64,000 bases of DNA from Pseudomonas vlassakiae (GTDB lineage: Bacteria; Pseudomonadota; Gammaproteobacteria; Pseudomonadales; Pseudomonadaceae), in assembly GCF_014269035.2 (NCBI RefSeq), contig NZ_JABWRP020000005.1, positions 62,001 through 126,000 of the forward strand. Reading direction: 5' to 3'. The notes below the pieces were generated by a model. That model ran no database searches, was not told where the DNA came from, and saw nothing but the letters and a program-made list of their open reading frames with translations. The translations under genes and the position numbers were made by a program. Below are positions 1-8,694 of the stretch, piece after piece; position 1 is the first letter of the stretch, and each line of letters starts with the position of its first letter.

Positions 1-486
1 CGTTACCGGGCGCAGGTCGACAGCCCGCCATCGGCCAGCTGCCCGCTGCAGAACGTGTGGCGTATCGAGCGAGGGGACGTTCGCCTGAGCAGCAGCTTTC
101 TGGCCAGTTGCCCGTTGGCGGTCGCCTATGCGTTGTTCGAGCGGCATGGGCTACAGCCTGCTGCGCAGCGGGTATTTGGCCAGCCTGTGGTGCAAGTGGA
201 TCACTTGGGCAGCTTTGCCTGCCGCAATGTCTACAACCGCAAGCAAGGGCGTCTGAGCCAGCACGCTACGGCCAACGCGCTGGATATCAGCGGCTTTCGT
301 CTGCAAGACGGTCAGCGCGTCGTGCTGGCGCGGGACTGGCAGGCGGGCGGGCAGAAGGGTGAATTTCTGAGACAGGTGCGACACGCGGCGTGCGACAGTT
401 TCAGCACGGTGCTGGGACCGGACTACAACGCGGCCCACCACAATCACTTTCATCTGGACATGGGGCGTTGGCAGGTCTGTCGCTGA
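1..486 (+). CDS. Extensin-like C-terminal domain protein (5' end cut off by window)
   Basis: The reading frame is open from base 1, so the N-terminus lies outside the window; 161 residues are visible. The sequence fits the extensin-like C-terminal family (DUF of the PF06904 type), judged by the conserved HATANALDI stretch near visible residue 88 and the closing HHNHFHLD stretch near residue 146. The spaced His and Asp residues look like a metal-binding site of a peptidase-like fold, but no activity is established from the sequence. Cysteines in the visible part are consistent with a periplasmic protein. It ends 2 bases before the stop of the convergent minus-strand gene. Family assignment is fairly sure; the role is unknown. 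Confidence 0.8.
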   Translation, partial: RYRAQVDSPPSASCPLQNVWRIERGDVRLSSSFLASCPLAVAYALFERHGLQPAAQRVFGQPVVQVDHLGSFACRNVYNRKQGRLSQHATANALDISGFRLQDGQRVVLARDWQAGGQKGEFLRQVRHAACDSFSTVLGPDYNAAHHNHFHLDMGRWQVCR

Positions 487-488
487 TC

Positions 489-1109
489 TCAGGCCTGGAC
501 GCGAACGTTGTTCAGCACGACCGGGCGCGCCCAGTGCATGTCGAACTCAAGGTCGTGCTGCTGCTTGGCGAGGGTCGCCTCGTCAAACGGTTCCGGCGCG
601 GGATCGAGCAGATTCCCTTCCAATTCGGCGATCGGCAGGTGCAGTGGGCGCGGGGAAGGGCCCGGGCCTGGTTCGGGGAGCGGGTGGCCCTGGCTCATCA
701 CCACCGGGCGCAGCCAGCTGTTGCTGAGGTCGAGCTGGCGCTGTTGCTGGATCATCTCGGCCGCGCTGAACGGCTCGGGCGCCGGCGCCATCAGGTTGGC
801 CTGCAATTCCGCCTTGGGCAGGAACAGTGGCTCGGGCGGTGCGACGATGGTGTCCTGTACCGGGCAGGCGCGCTGGGTTTCGATCAGGGCCAGGGCCTTG
901 GCCCCGCCGATCGGCTCGCCGCTGGCCTGGTCATACTGGACCATGGCCTGGCTGACGCTGTCCGGTTCTTCCGCTTGCTGCTCGGCCATCGCGCGGGCGA
1001 AGAAATCCTGCCACAGGTGGCTGACGCCCCCGAGTGCCTGGGTATTCTGCCGACCGTAGTTGCCGACAGGCGACAAGTAGGTCAAGCCGATGGGAAGAGT
1101 ATCTGTCAT
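489..1109 (-). CDS. Uncharacterised 206-residue protein with a duplicated 45-residue module
   Basis: I do not recognise a named family. The start is put at the ATG giving MTDTLPIG; a longer TTG version reaching 1196 is less likely because it would run almost into rsmJ's leader. No signal peptide or membrane segment is visible. Residues 94-138 and 155-199 align without gaps, with 24 of 45 positions identical by eye, each holding a PAPEPF core and ending in RPVV. The linker between them (141-154) is Pro/Gly rich. The N-terminal 40 residues have a YLSPVGNYG stretch. It is convergent with the extensin-like gene and divergent from rsmJ. The upstream SD is weak. Function unknown. Confidence 0.7.
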   Translation of the reverse strand: MTDTLPIGLTYLSPVGNYGRQNTQALGGVSHLWQDFFARAMAEQQAEEPDSVSQAMVQYDQASGEPIGGAKALALIETQRACPVQDTIVAPPEPLFLPKAELQANLMAPAPEPFSAAEMIQQQRQLDLSNSWLRPVVMSQGHPLPEPGPGPSPRPLHLPIAELEGNLLDPAPEPFDEATLAKQQHDLEFDMHWARPVVLNNVRVQA

Positions 1110-1209
1110 GGCAGTCGTGCGCGCTGTGCTCTGGCAGAATAGCGGAATATTGCCTGTATCGGCCGTGGCGGCCGATACATGAGGGGCAGGGTTCAATTTC
1201 TAGGTGTGA

Positions 1210-1989
<780 letters not shown>

Positions 1990-2000
1990 TCGCCTGCCCC

Positions 2001-2094
2001 GGCCACTACGCGGCTAAAGCCGCTCCCACAGGCTCCGCACAGTTTTCAAAACCTGTGATACCCCTGTAGGAGCTGCTTTAGCCGCGAAAAGGCC
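2001..2094. repeat. REP pair (inverted) between rsmJ and tetR
   Basis: Two inverted copies of a P. putida-type REP palindrome lie at 2001-2032 and 2063-2094. Each has a core of the form GCGGCTAAAGCCGC and an outer CTCCCACAGG or CCTGTAGGAG end. The pair sits between convergent genes and may help end transcription from both sides. Confidence 0.85.
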
Positions 2095-2107
2095 GGCACA
2101 ATCTGAC

Positions 2108-2737
2108 TCAGACCTTGAACGCCCGGATAAACAATTCCACCACCTCACGCACATGGGCTTCGGCCTCATCCCCCTCCAGCGGCCCGGCACACCCCAGCAG
2201 CAAGCGGTAATCCGGTGCGCCCTTGACCAGGCTGAAGAAGTGCTCGGCCGCCTGCAACGGATTGGCAATCCGCAGCAGCCCGCACCCATCGATCCTGCGC
2301 AGGAGTGCCTCCATCCCCATCAGCAGCCGCTTCGGCCCGGCTTCGTAGAAGTACTCGCCAAACCCCGGGTCCTGGCTGCCCTGGGCCATGATCAGGCGGC
2401 AGAGCTTGACTGCCTCGTCGCTGCTGATCAGCGCCTGAAAGCTGCGACCGATAGCCAGCAACACCTCCTCCACGGCCGCCCCCTCGGGGTACTCGAAAAG
2501 CAAGTCAGGCAGCTGGTTCTGGCAGGTTGCCATGACTGCGGAGCCGAACAGCGTCTGCTTGTCGGTGAAATGGCTGTAGACCGTGAGTTTTGAAACACCT
2601 GCCGCCGCAGCGACCGCATCCATGCTGGTGTTGGCATAGCCAAGGCTGAGGAACAGGGCCTTGGCCGCTTCGAGGATGGCCTCGCGCTTGGCCAGGTCCT
2701 TGGGCCGGCCCGGGCCGTTGGGTGCGTCGTTGGACAT
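2108..2737 (-). CDS. TetR-family repressor, likely of the adjacent RND pump
   Basis: A 209-residue TetR/AcrR-type regulator. The N-terminal DNA-binding domain covers about residues 10-60, with a helix-turn-helix in the NTSMDAVAAAAGVSKLTVYSHF region. The C-terminal domain is ligand-binding and not specific enough to name an inducer. The start is put at ATG 2737 (MSNDAPNG); ATG 2749 (MRIP) is also possible and neither has a strong SD. The gene is divergent from the membrane fusion protein gene, and a perfect palindrome at 2869-2884 lies between them. Repression of the pump and of itself is inferred from this layout. Confidence 0.9.
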   Translation of the reverse strand: MSNDAPNGPGRPKDLAKREAILEAAKALFLSLGYANTSMDAVAAAAGVSKLTVYSHFTDKQTLFGSAVMATCQNQLPDLLFEYPEGAAVEEVLLAIGRSFQALISSDEAVKLCRLIMAQGSQDPGFGEYFYEAGPKRLLMGMEALLRRIDGCGLLRIANPLQAAEHFFSLVKGAPDYRLLLGCAGPLEGDEAEAHVREVVELFIRAFKV

Positions 2738-2868
2738 TGGAATCCGCATTCGTTTGAGGGGGCGCCCATCTTACCGGCTCGGACGGCTCCCGGCTGCAGG
2801 TGGCGACCCTGGTTGATGTTGATTTTTCTTTCCGACGGCAGCTTCCCGGCCTCGGTTCCCTGATTTAA

Positions 2869-2884
2869 TATACTCGCCAGTATA
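2869..2884. promoter_or_regulatory. Palindromic operator candidate for the TetR regulator
   Basis: The sequence TATACTcgccAGTATA is a perfect 6-bp inverted repeat with a 4-base spacer, in the 181-base gap between divergent tetR and the pump operon. It begins about 50 bases before the pump start codon and its AT-rich arms could double as the -10 region. TetR repressors commonly bind such sites; the match to this regulator is inferred from position. Confidence 0.6.
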
Positions 2885-2918
2885 AATATTCGATGTGCAC
2901 TTCGCGAAAGGATTCATC

Positions 2919-4019
2919 ATGCTGCGTCATGCCTTTTCCCTCGTTCTGCCCGCCGCTGCCGCGCTGATGCTGGCCGCCTGCGGTCAGGAAGCCGCTCCAC
3001 CCGCCGCGCCGCGCCCGGCCCTGGTGGTGCAGCCGCAGCCGGCCGAAGCCGCTGCCGACAGTTACCCCGGCGAAGTGCGCGCGCGCTTCGAGCCGGAGCT
3101 GGCCTTCCGCATCGGCGGCAAGGTCAGCAAGCGCCTGGTGGAGGAAGGGCAGCGGGTCAGGGCCGAGCAGCCGCTGGCCGAACTCGACCCACAGGACGTG
3201 CGTCTGCAGCTGGAAGCCAACCGTGCCCAGCTGGCGGCGGCCGAGGCCAACCTGTCGCTGGTGCGTGCCGAGCGCGACCGTTACCAGAAGCTGCTCGACC
3301 GGCAGATGGTCAGCCATTCCCAGTACGACAACGCGGAAAATCTCTACCGCGCCGGCCTTGCCCGCCTGAAGCAGGCCAAGGCCGAATTCGACGTGGCCGG
3401 CAACCAGGCGGATTACGCCGTGTTGCGTGCGCCGCAAGCCGGTGTCATCGCCAAACGTCAGGTTGAAGTCGGCCAGGTGGTCGCGGCTGGGCAGACCGTG
3501 TTCACGCTCGCCGCCGACGGTGAGCGTGAAGTTGCCATCGGCCTGCCGGAACAGCAGTTCTCCCGTTTTGCCGTGGGCCAGGCTGTCAGCGTCGAGTTGT
3601 GGTCGCACCCCAACGAACGCTTCCAGGGTCGCATTCGCGAGCTGTCACCTGCCGCCGACCCGCGTTCACGGACCTTCGCCGCACGAATTGCCTTCACCTC
3701 GGCCAAGGTGCCGGCCGAACTCGGCCAGAGTGCGCGGGTATTCATTGCCCATGACGGGGTGATTCCGCTTGCCGTGCCGCTGTCGGCAGTCACCGCCGAG
3801 AACGGCCAGGCGTATGTCTGGCGCGTCAACAAGGAAAGCCGCCTGGAGCGCGCCGTGGTGCGCCTGGGGCCTTATGGCAGTGAAACCGTGCCGGTGCTCG
3901 AAGGCCTGGCGCCGGGCGACTGGGTAGTCGCTGCCGGTGGCCACGTGTTGCGCGAAGGGCAGGAGGTGCGGCCGGTGGACCGCACCAACCGTGTGGTGAA
4001 CCTGACGGCCAAGGAGTAA
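2919..4019 (+). CDS. RND efflux pump membrane fusion lipoprotein
   Basis: A 366-residue periplasmic adaptor (HlyD/AcrA family). The start at 2919 has GAAAGGA about 8 bases upstream; an in-frame earlier ATG at 2895 lacks this. The N-terminus is a lipoprotein signal with a LAAC lipobox, so Cys21 should be lipidated and the protein held at the inner membrane. A lipoyl-like half-motif, an alpha-helical hairpin (about residues 90-160, rich in Ala, Gln, Glu) and beta-barrel segments follow in the usual order. It is 6 bases from the RND transporter gene and would join it to an outer membrane channel, which is not encoded here. Substrate unknown. Confidence 0.93.
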   Translation: MLRHAFSLVLPAAAALMLAACGQEAAPPAAPRPALVVQPQPAEAAADSYPGEVRARFEPELAFRIGGKVSKRLVEEGQRVRAEQPLAELDPQDVRLQLEANRAQLAAAEANLSLVRAERDRYQKLLDRQMVSHSQYDNAENLYRAGLARLKQAKAEFDVAGNQADYAVLRAPQAGVIAKRQVEVGQVVAAGQTVFTLAADGEREVAIGLPEQQFSRFAVGQAVSVELWSHPNERFQGRIRELSPAADPRSRTFAARIAFTSAKVPAELGQSARVFIAHDGVIPLAVPLSAVTAENGQAYVWRVNKESRLERAVVRLGPYGSETVPVLEGLAPGDWVVAAGGHVLREGQEVRPVDRTNRVVNLTAKE

Positions 4020-4025
4020 GTCCCG

Positions 4026-7000
4026 ATGGGTTTCAACCTTTCCGCATGGGCGTTGCGTAACCGCCAGATTGTGCTGTTCCTGATGATTCTGCTGGCTGCC
4101 ATCGGCGCCATGTCCTACACCAAGCTGGGGCAGAGTGAAGACCCGCCGTTCACCTTCAAGGCCATGGTCATTCGTACCCTGTGGCCGGGGGCTACGGCCG
4201 AGGAAGTCTCGCGTCAGGTCACCGAGCGCATCGAGAAGAAGCTGATGGAGACTGGTGAGTACGAGAGGATCGTCTCGTTCTCGCGCCCGGGTGAGTCGCA
4301 GGTGACCTTCATGGCCCGCGACTCGCTGCACTCCAAGGACATTCCCGAGCTGTGGTACCAGATCCGCAAGAAGGTGGCTGACATCCGCCATACCTTGCCG
4401 CCGGAAATCCAGGGCCCGTTCTTCAACGACGAGTTCGGTACCACCTTCGGCAATATCTACGCGCTGACCGGCGCCGGCTTCGACTATGCGGTGCTCAAGG
4501 ACTACGCCGACCGCATCCAGATCCAGCTGCAGCGGGTCAAGGACGTGGGCAAGGTCGAGCTGATCGGCCTGCAGGACGAAAAGGTCTGGATCGAGCTGTC
4601 CAACCTCAAGCTGGCCACCCTGGGCGTACCACTGGAGGCCGTGCAGCAAGCCTTGCGCGAGCAGAACGCGGTCAGTACCGCGGGCTTTTTCGAGACCTCC
4701 AGTGAACGCCTGCAACTGCGGGTGAGCGGTCACTTCGACAGCGTTGACCACATCCGCCAGTTCCCCATCCGGGTCGGCGACCGCACCTTCCGCATTGGCG
4801 ACGTGGCCGACGTGCACCGTGGCTTCAACGACCCGCCCGCACCGCGCATGCGCTTCATGGGCGAGGACGCCATCGGCCTGGCGGTGTCGATGAAGGATGG
4901 CGGCGACATTCTGGTACTCGGCAAAGCGCTCGAAGACGAGTTTGAACGCCTGGCGCGCAACCTGCCGGCGGGCATGGAGCTGCGCAAGGTCTCCGACCAG
5001 CCGGCGGCAGTCAAGGCCGGGGTTGGCGAGTTCGTCCAGGTGCTGGTCGAGGCGTTGGTGATCGTGCTGCTGGTGAGCTTCTTCTCCCTCGGCCTGCGCA
5101 CCGGCCTGGTGGTGGCCTTGGCCATTCCGCTGGTGCTGGCCATGACGTTCGCCAGCATGCACTACTTCGGCATCGGCCTGCACAAGATCTCGCTCGGCGC
5201 GCTGGTGCTGGCGCTGGGCCTGCTGGTGGACGACGCGATCATCGCCGTGGAGATGATGGCGATCAAGATGGAGCAGGGCTATGACCGCCTCAAGGCCGCC
5301 AGCTACGCCTGGACCAGCACGGCGTTCCCAATGCTCACCGGTACGCTGATCACGGCTGCGGGCTTCCTGCCGATCGCCACGGCAGCTTCGAGCACTGGCG
5401 AATACACCCGCTCGATTTTCCAGGTGGTGACCATCGCGCTGCTGACCTCGTGGGTCGCGGCGGTGGTTTTCGTGCCTTACCTGGGCGAACGGCTGCTGCC
5501 GGACCTGGCCAGGCTGCATGCTGCCCGCCATGGCAACGGCGCGCACGCGCAGGACCCTTACGGCACGCCGTTCTACCAGCGCGTACGGCGTGTGGTGGAG
5601 TGGTGCGTACGGCGGCGCAAGACGGTGATCCTGCTGACCATCGCCGCCTTTGTCGGCAGCATTGTGCTGTTCCGTTTCGTGCCGCAGCAGTTCTTCCCGG
5701 CTTCAGGGCGACCGGAGCTGATGGTCGACCTGAAGCTCGCCGAAGGCGCCTCGCTGGCCAATACCGCCGAGCGGGTCAAGCAACTGGAAGCGCTGCTCAA
5801 GCAGCAGGACGGCATCGACAACTACGTCGCCTACGTGGGCACCGGTTCGCCACGCTTCTACCTGCCGCTGGACCAGCAGCTGCCTGCCGCCAGCTTCGCC
5901 CAGTTCGTGGTGCTGGCCAAGTCGATGGAAGACCGCGAGCGCCTGCGCAGCTGGTTGATCAGCACCGTCGACCAGCAGTTCCCCGACCTTCGTGCTCGCG
6001 TCACACGCCTGGAGAACGGCCCGCCCGTGGGCTACCCGGTGCAGTTCCGGGTCACCGGCGAGCACATCGAGAAGGCCCGTGCCCTGGCGCGCGAGGTGGC
6101 CGACAAGGTGCGCGAGAACCCGCATGTGGTCAACGTACACCTGGACTGGGAAGAGCCGAGCAAGGCGGTGTTCCTGGAGATCGATCAGGACCGCGCCCGC
6201 GCCCTCGGCGTAAGTACTGCGCAGCTGTCGAGCTTCCTGCAGAGCTCGCTGACCGGCACCACGGTCAGCCAGTACCGGGAGGACAACGAACTGATCGAGA
6301 TCCTCTTGCGCGGCACCCAGCAGGAGCGTGGCGAACTGGGCAGCCTCGGCAGCCTGGCGCTGCCCACCAGCAATGGCCAGAGCGTGGCGCTGTCGCAGGT
6401 GGCGACCTTGGAGTATGGCTTCGAAGAGGGCATCATCTGGCACCGCAACCGCCTGCCGACGGTGACCGTGCGTGCCGACATCTATGACAAGGAGCAGCCG
6501 GCGACCCTGGTGAAGCAGATCCTGCCGACCTTGCAGGAGATCAGGGCCAGGCTGCCGGATGGCTACCTGCTGGAGGTGGGCGGCACGGTAGAAGACTCGG
6601 AGCGCGGGCAGAAGTCGGTGAATGCCGGCATGCCGCTGTTCATCGTGGTGGTGCTGAGCTTGCTGATGATCCAGCTGCGCAGCTTCTCGCGCACGGTGAT
6701 GGTGTTCCTTACCGCGCCGTTGGGGCTGATTGGCGTGACGTTGTTCCTGCTGGTGTTCCGCCAGCCGTTCGGCTTCGTCGCCATGCTCGGCACCATCGCC
6801 CTGGCGGGGATGATCATGCGCAACTCGGTCATCCTGGTGGACCAGATCGAGCAGGATATCGCTTCCGGGCTGGACCGCTGGCAGGCGATCATCGAGGCCA
6901 CGGTGCGACGCTTCCGGCCGATCGTGCTGACCGCGCTGGCGGCGGTGCTGGCAATGATTCCGTTGTCGCGGAGTGTGTTCTACGGGCCGATGGCGGTGGC

Positions 7001-7091
7001 GATCATGGGCGGGCTGATCGTGGCAACGGCGTTGACCTTGCTGTTCCTGCCGGCATTGTATGCGGCTTGGTTCAGGGTCAAGAAAGCGTGA
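4026..7091 (+). CDS. RND multidrug efflux transporter (HAE1-type inner membrane pump)
   Basis: A 1021-residue RND permease with the standard layout: one N-terminal transmembrane helix, a large periplasmic loop, a helix block, a second loop and a C-terminal helix block. Asp402 and Asp403 in LLVDDAIIAVE are the expected proton-relay pair of transmembrane helix 4. It is most like the TriC/VexF type of pump by general appearance, but I do not name a substrate. It forms an operon with the adaptor gene 6 bases upstream. No outer membrane factor gene is adjacent, so the pump probably borrows a TolC/OprM-like channel encoded elsewhere. Confidence 0.93.
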   Translation: MGFNLSAWALRNRQIVLFLMILLAAIGAMSYTKLGQSEDPPFTFKAMVIRTLWPGATAEEVSRQVTERIEKKLMETGEYERIVSFSRPGESQVTFMARDSLHSKDIPELWYQIRKKVADIRHTLPPEIQGPFFNDEFGTTFGNIYALTGAGFDYAVLKDYADRIQIQLQRVKDVGKVELIGLQDEKVWIELSNLKLATLGVPLEAVQQALREQNAVSTAGFFETSSERLQLRVSGHFDSVDHIRQFPIRVGDRTFRIGDVADVHRGFNDPPAPRMRFMGEDAIGLAVSMKDGGDILVLGKALEDEFERLARNLPAGMELRKVSDQPAAVKAGVGEFVQVLVEALVIVLLVSFFSLGLRTGLVVALAIPLVLAMTFASMHYFGIGLHKISLGALVLALGLLVDDAIIAVEMMAIKMEQGYDRLKAASYAWTSTAFPMLTGTLITAAGFLPIATAASSTGEYTRSIFQVVTIALLTSWVAAVVFVPYLGERLLPDLARLHAARHGNGAHAQDPYGTPFYQRVRRVVEWCVRRRKTVILLTIAAFVGSIVLFRFVPQQFFPASGRPELMVDLKLAEGASLANTAERVKQLEALLKQQDGIDNYVAYVGTGSPRFYLPLDQQLPAASFAQFVVLAKSMEDRERLRSWLISTVDQQFPDLRARVTRLENGPPVGYPVQFRVTGEHIEKARALAREVADKVRENPHVVNVHLDWEEPSKAVFLEIDQDRARALGVSTAQLSSFLQSSLTGTTVSQYREDNELIEILLRGTQQERGELGSLGSLALPTSNGQSVALSQVATLEYGFEEGIIWHRNRLPTVTVRADIYDKEQPATLVKQILPTLQEIRARLPDGYLLEVGGTVEDSERGQKSVNAGMPLFIVVVLSLLMIQLRSFSRTVMVFLTAPLGLIGVTLFLLVFRQPFGFVAMLGTIALAGMIMRNSVILVDQIEQDIASGLDRWQAIIEATVRRFRPIVLTALAAVLAMIPLSRSVFYGPMAVAIMGGLIVATALTLLFLPALYAAWFRVKKA

Positions 7092-7099
7092 GGATTGCA

Positions 7100-7120
7100 G
7101 GGGAGGGCAAAGCCCTCCCC
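7100..7120. terminator. Bidirectional terminator hairpin between RND pump and DUF4197 gene
   Basis: A 9-bp GC stem, GGGGAGGGC / GCCCTCCCC, with an AAA loop, lies 9 bases after the pump stop and 8 bases before the stop of the convergent DUF4197 gene. There is no clear U-run on either side, so its strength is uncertain. Confidence 0.6.
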
Positions 7121-7127
7121 AGGCCCC

Positions 7128-7814
7128 TCAGAGCGCGCCGAAGACTTTCTTGGCCAGGCTGGTTGCCGCCTGTGCCGGGTTCTGGCGAATGCTCTGTTCC
7201 TGCTTGGCAATCATCTCGAACAGGCCATCCAGCGCCTTCTCGGTCACGTAGTTCTCGATATTGGCGTCATCCTTGATCAGCCCCAGGCCTTTGGCCTGGC
7301 CAGCAAAGGCGTTGTACTGCTGGGCGACGCCCACCTTGTCGGTGGCCTGCTTGACGATCGGCAGGAACTTGGCGCGGATCTGCTCGCGGCTGCTCTTGTT
7401 CAGGTATTGGGTGGCCGAATCCTGACCACCGCTGAGGATGCCCTTGGCATCGGTCACGGTCATCTTCTTCACGGCATCCACCAGAATCGCCTGGGCCTGC
7501 GGCACGGCAGCTTCGGCAGCCTTGTTCATGCTGGCTTCCAGGGCTTCGACCTGGTCGCCCTTGCCGAACATCTTCATGGCCTTGGCCGCTTTGCCAAGGT
7601 TGCCTGGCAGCTCGATGCGCACATCCGGATTATTGCTGAAGCCGCCTGGGGTGCTCAGCTGCTTGACGGCGATCTGCGCACCCTGGGTCAGGGCATCCTT
7701 AAGGCCGCCAGTGGCGTCGGACTGGCTCAGGTCGCCAAGCGACAGGGCCAGGGCGCTGGCCGACAGCAGCAGGCCGGCGCACAGGGTAGTGAAGCGCAGT
7801 GAGGCGCGAATCAT
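7128..7814 (-). CDS. DUF4197 family exported protein
   Basis: A 228-residue protein with a clear Sec signal peptide (about residues 1-23, ending ASALA). The mature part is mostly helical and rich in Ala, Lys and Gln, and matches the DUF4197 family as I know it (GGLKDALTQGAQIAVKQLS near the N-terminus is typical). The family has no established function. It lies 33 bases downstream of the YbaY-type lipoprotein gene on the same strand, so the two are probably cotranscribed and both act in the cell envelope. Confidence 0.85.
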   Translation of the reverse strand: MIRASLRFTTLCAGLLLSASALALSLGDLSQSDATGGLKDALTQGAQIAVKQLSTPGGFSNNPDVRIELPGNLGKAAKAMKMFGKGDQVEALEASMNKAAEAAVPQAQAILVDAVKKMTVTDAKGILSGGQDSATQYLNKSSREQIRAKFLPIVKQATDKVGVAQQYNAFAGQAKGLGLIKDDANIENYVTEKALDGLFEMIAKQEQSIRQNPAQAATSLAKKVFGAL

Positions 7815-7847
7815 GGGTATTTCCTTGTGGATGAATGGGGGGCGGGC

Positions 7848-8246
7848 TCAGCGCACCGGGTCGACTTTGACACGTACCGGCTGCGGGTCGCTGCCGTCGA
7901 GCGCGACGCCGTGGTGTTCGGTGTTGATGAACAGCAGCTTGCCGTCCAGCTCAATCCGTGCGCTGAGCGCATAGCGGTGGCCGGGTTTGACCTGGGCCGG
8001 GTCGTAGCTGAGGTGGAACGGCAGCGGCACGTTGCCTTTGACCGGGCCGGCCTGGCGGGCCAGGGTCACGGCGGGGGCGTCCATCAGCGAGACGTCCTGC
8101 AACTCGACGCTCAAGGTGGCGGCCGGCGGCAGGGCGATGCGCTGCAGATAGAAGACTTCGCCATTCAGGCTGGCCTGGCTGGGCGGGGTGTGGCTGGAAC
8201 AGGCTGCGAGCAGGGATGCGCAACACAGCATAAAGAGCTTTTTCAT
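7848..8246 (-). CDS. YbaY-type lipoprotein
   Basis: A 132-residue lipoprotein. The signal ends in a LLAAC lipobox, so Cys16 should be the lipidated residue. The rest is one beta-rich domain of the YbaY type (LNGEVFYLQRIALPPAATL near the start, then PVKGNVPLPFHLSYD). The family has no firm role. The context is a small envelope cluster: a tandem-repeat protein gene 73 bases upstream and the DUF4197 gene 33 bases downstream, all on the minus strand. Confidence 0.85.
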   Translation of the reverse strand: MKKLFMLCCASLLAACSSHTPPSQASLNGEVFYLQRIALPPAATLSVELQDVSLMDAPAVTLARQAGPVKGNVPLPFHLSYDPAQVKPGHRYALSARIELDGKLLFINTEHHGVALDGSDPQPVRVKVDPVR

Positions 8247-8319
8247 GGAGTCTCCGGTGTCCTTGGGGCTGGCTTGTGGCCAACCCTTGGGACTTTAGCG
8301 GATTTTCCCGGCGCAGTGG

Positions 8320-8613
8320 TCAGCCCTTGTTGTTGTCGCCGTGAATCCCCTCAGCGGATGCAGGGCTGAGATTGCCACCGTGGATGCCCTGGGTGACGGA
8401 TTCCGGCAGGTTGCCCCCGTGGATGCCCTGGGTGACGGATTCCGGCAGGTTGCCACCGTGGATGCCTGGGGTGACCGATTCCGGCAGGTTGCCACCGTGG
8501 ATGCCTTGGGTGACGGATTCCGGCAGGTTGCCACCGTGGATGCCTTGGGTGACCGATTCCGGCAGGTTGCCGCCGTGGATGCCCTGGGTGATGCTGGATT
8601 TGCTCGACGTCAT
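8320..8613 (-). CDS. Small protein built of 13-residue tandem repeats (unknown function)
   Basis: A 97-residue protein: a 7-residue start (MTSSKSS), then repeats of VTQGIHGGNLPES. Five copies are near identical (one begins with Ile, one reads VTP), a sixth ends NLSPA, and a shortened seventh reads SAEGIHGDNNKG. There is no signal peptide, membrane helix or cysteine. The start is backed by AAGGAG 8 bases upstream of the ATG. The DNA copies are 39 bp and almost identical, so the array is young or kept uniform. The frame stays open on the opposite strand as well only because 39 is a multiple of three. I do not recognise the family. Confidence 0.7.
   Translation of the reverse strand: MTSSKSSITQGIHGGNLPESVTQGIHGGNLPESVTQGIHGGNLPESVTPGIHGGNLPESVTQGIHGGNLPESVTQGIHGGNLSPASAEGIHGDNNKG
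8374..8596. repeat. 39-bp tandem repeat array inside the small protein gene
   Basis: Five full 39-bp units start at 8374, 8413, 8452, 8491 and 8530, and a partial one at 8569. Each holds GTGGATGCC and GATTCCGGCAGGTT (plus-strand sense). Differences between units are single bases, such as GACGGATT against GACCGATT. The unit length keeps the frame, so copy number could change without breaking the gene. Confidence 0.9.
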
Positions 8614-8622
8614 TAAGTAGCT

Positions 8623-8674
8623 CCTTGAGAGTGGATCAATGGGTGCTGCTCATTGATCCTGCGTTCTCTCAAGG
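8623..8674 (-). promoter_or_regulatory. Long hairpin enclosing the Shine-Dalgarno of the repeat-protein gene
   Basis: In the minus-strand transcript, CCTTGAGAG pairs with CTCTCAAGG (9 bp) and GGATCAATG with CATTGATCC (9 bp), with an internal loop of 6 and 1 bases and a 9-base apical loop. The AAGG of the SD AAGGAG of the small repeat gene is the 3' end of the outer stem. The hairpin lies just after the plsB stop, but no U-run follows it, so it reads better as a translation-control element than as a terminator. Confidence 0.55.
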
Positions 8675-8694
8675 CACCCTTACAGACTGAACGC

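Noticed and set aside
3666..5546. A 626-residue antisense frame in the pump genes
   Set aside because: Overlaps both pump genes and has no protein-family character.
8374..8596. CRISPR array
   Set aside because: Repeats are contiguous with no unique spacers and are coding.
8341..8620. Two plus-strand open frames across the 39-bp repeats
   Set aside because: Open only because the unit is a multiple of three; no SD, while the minus-strand frame has AAGGAG at the right distance.
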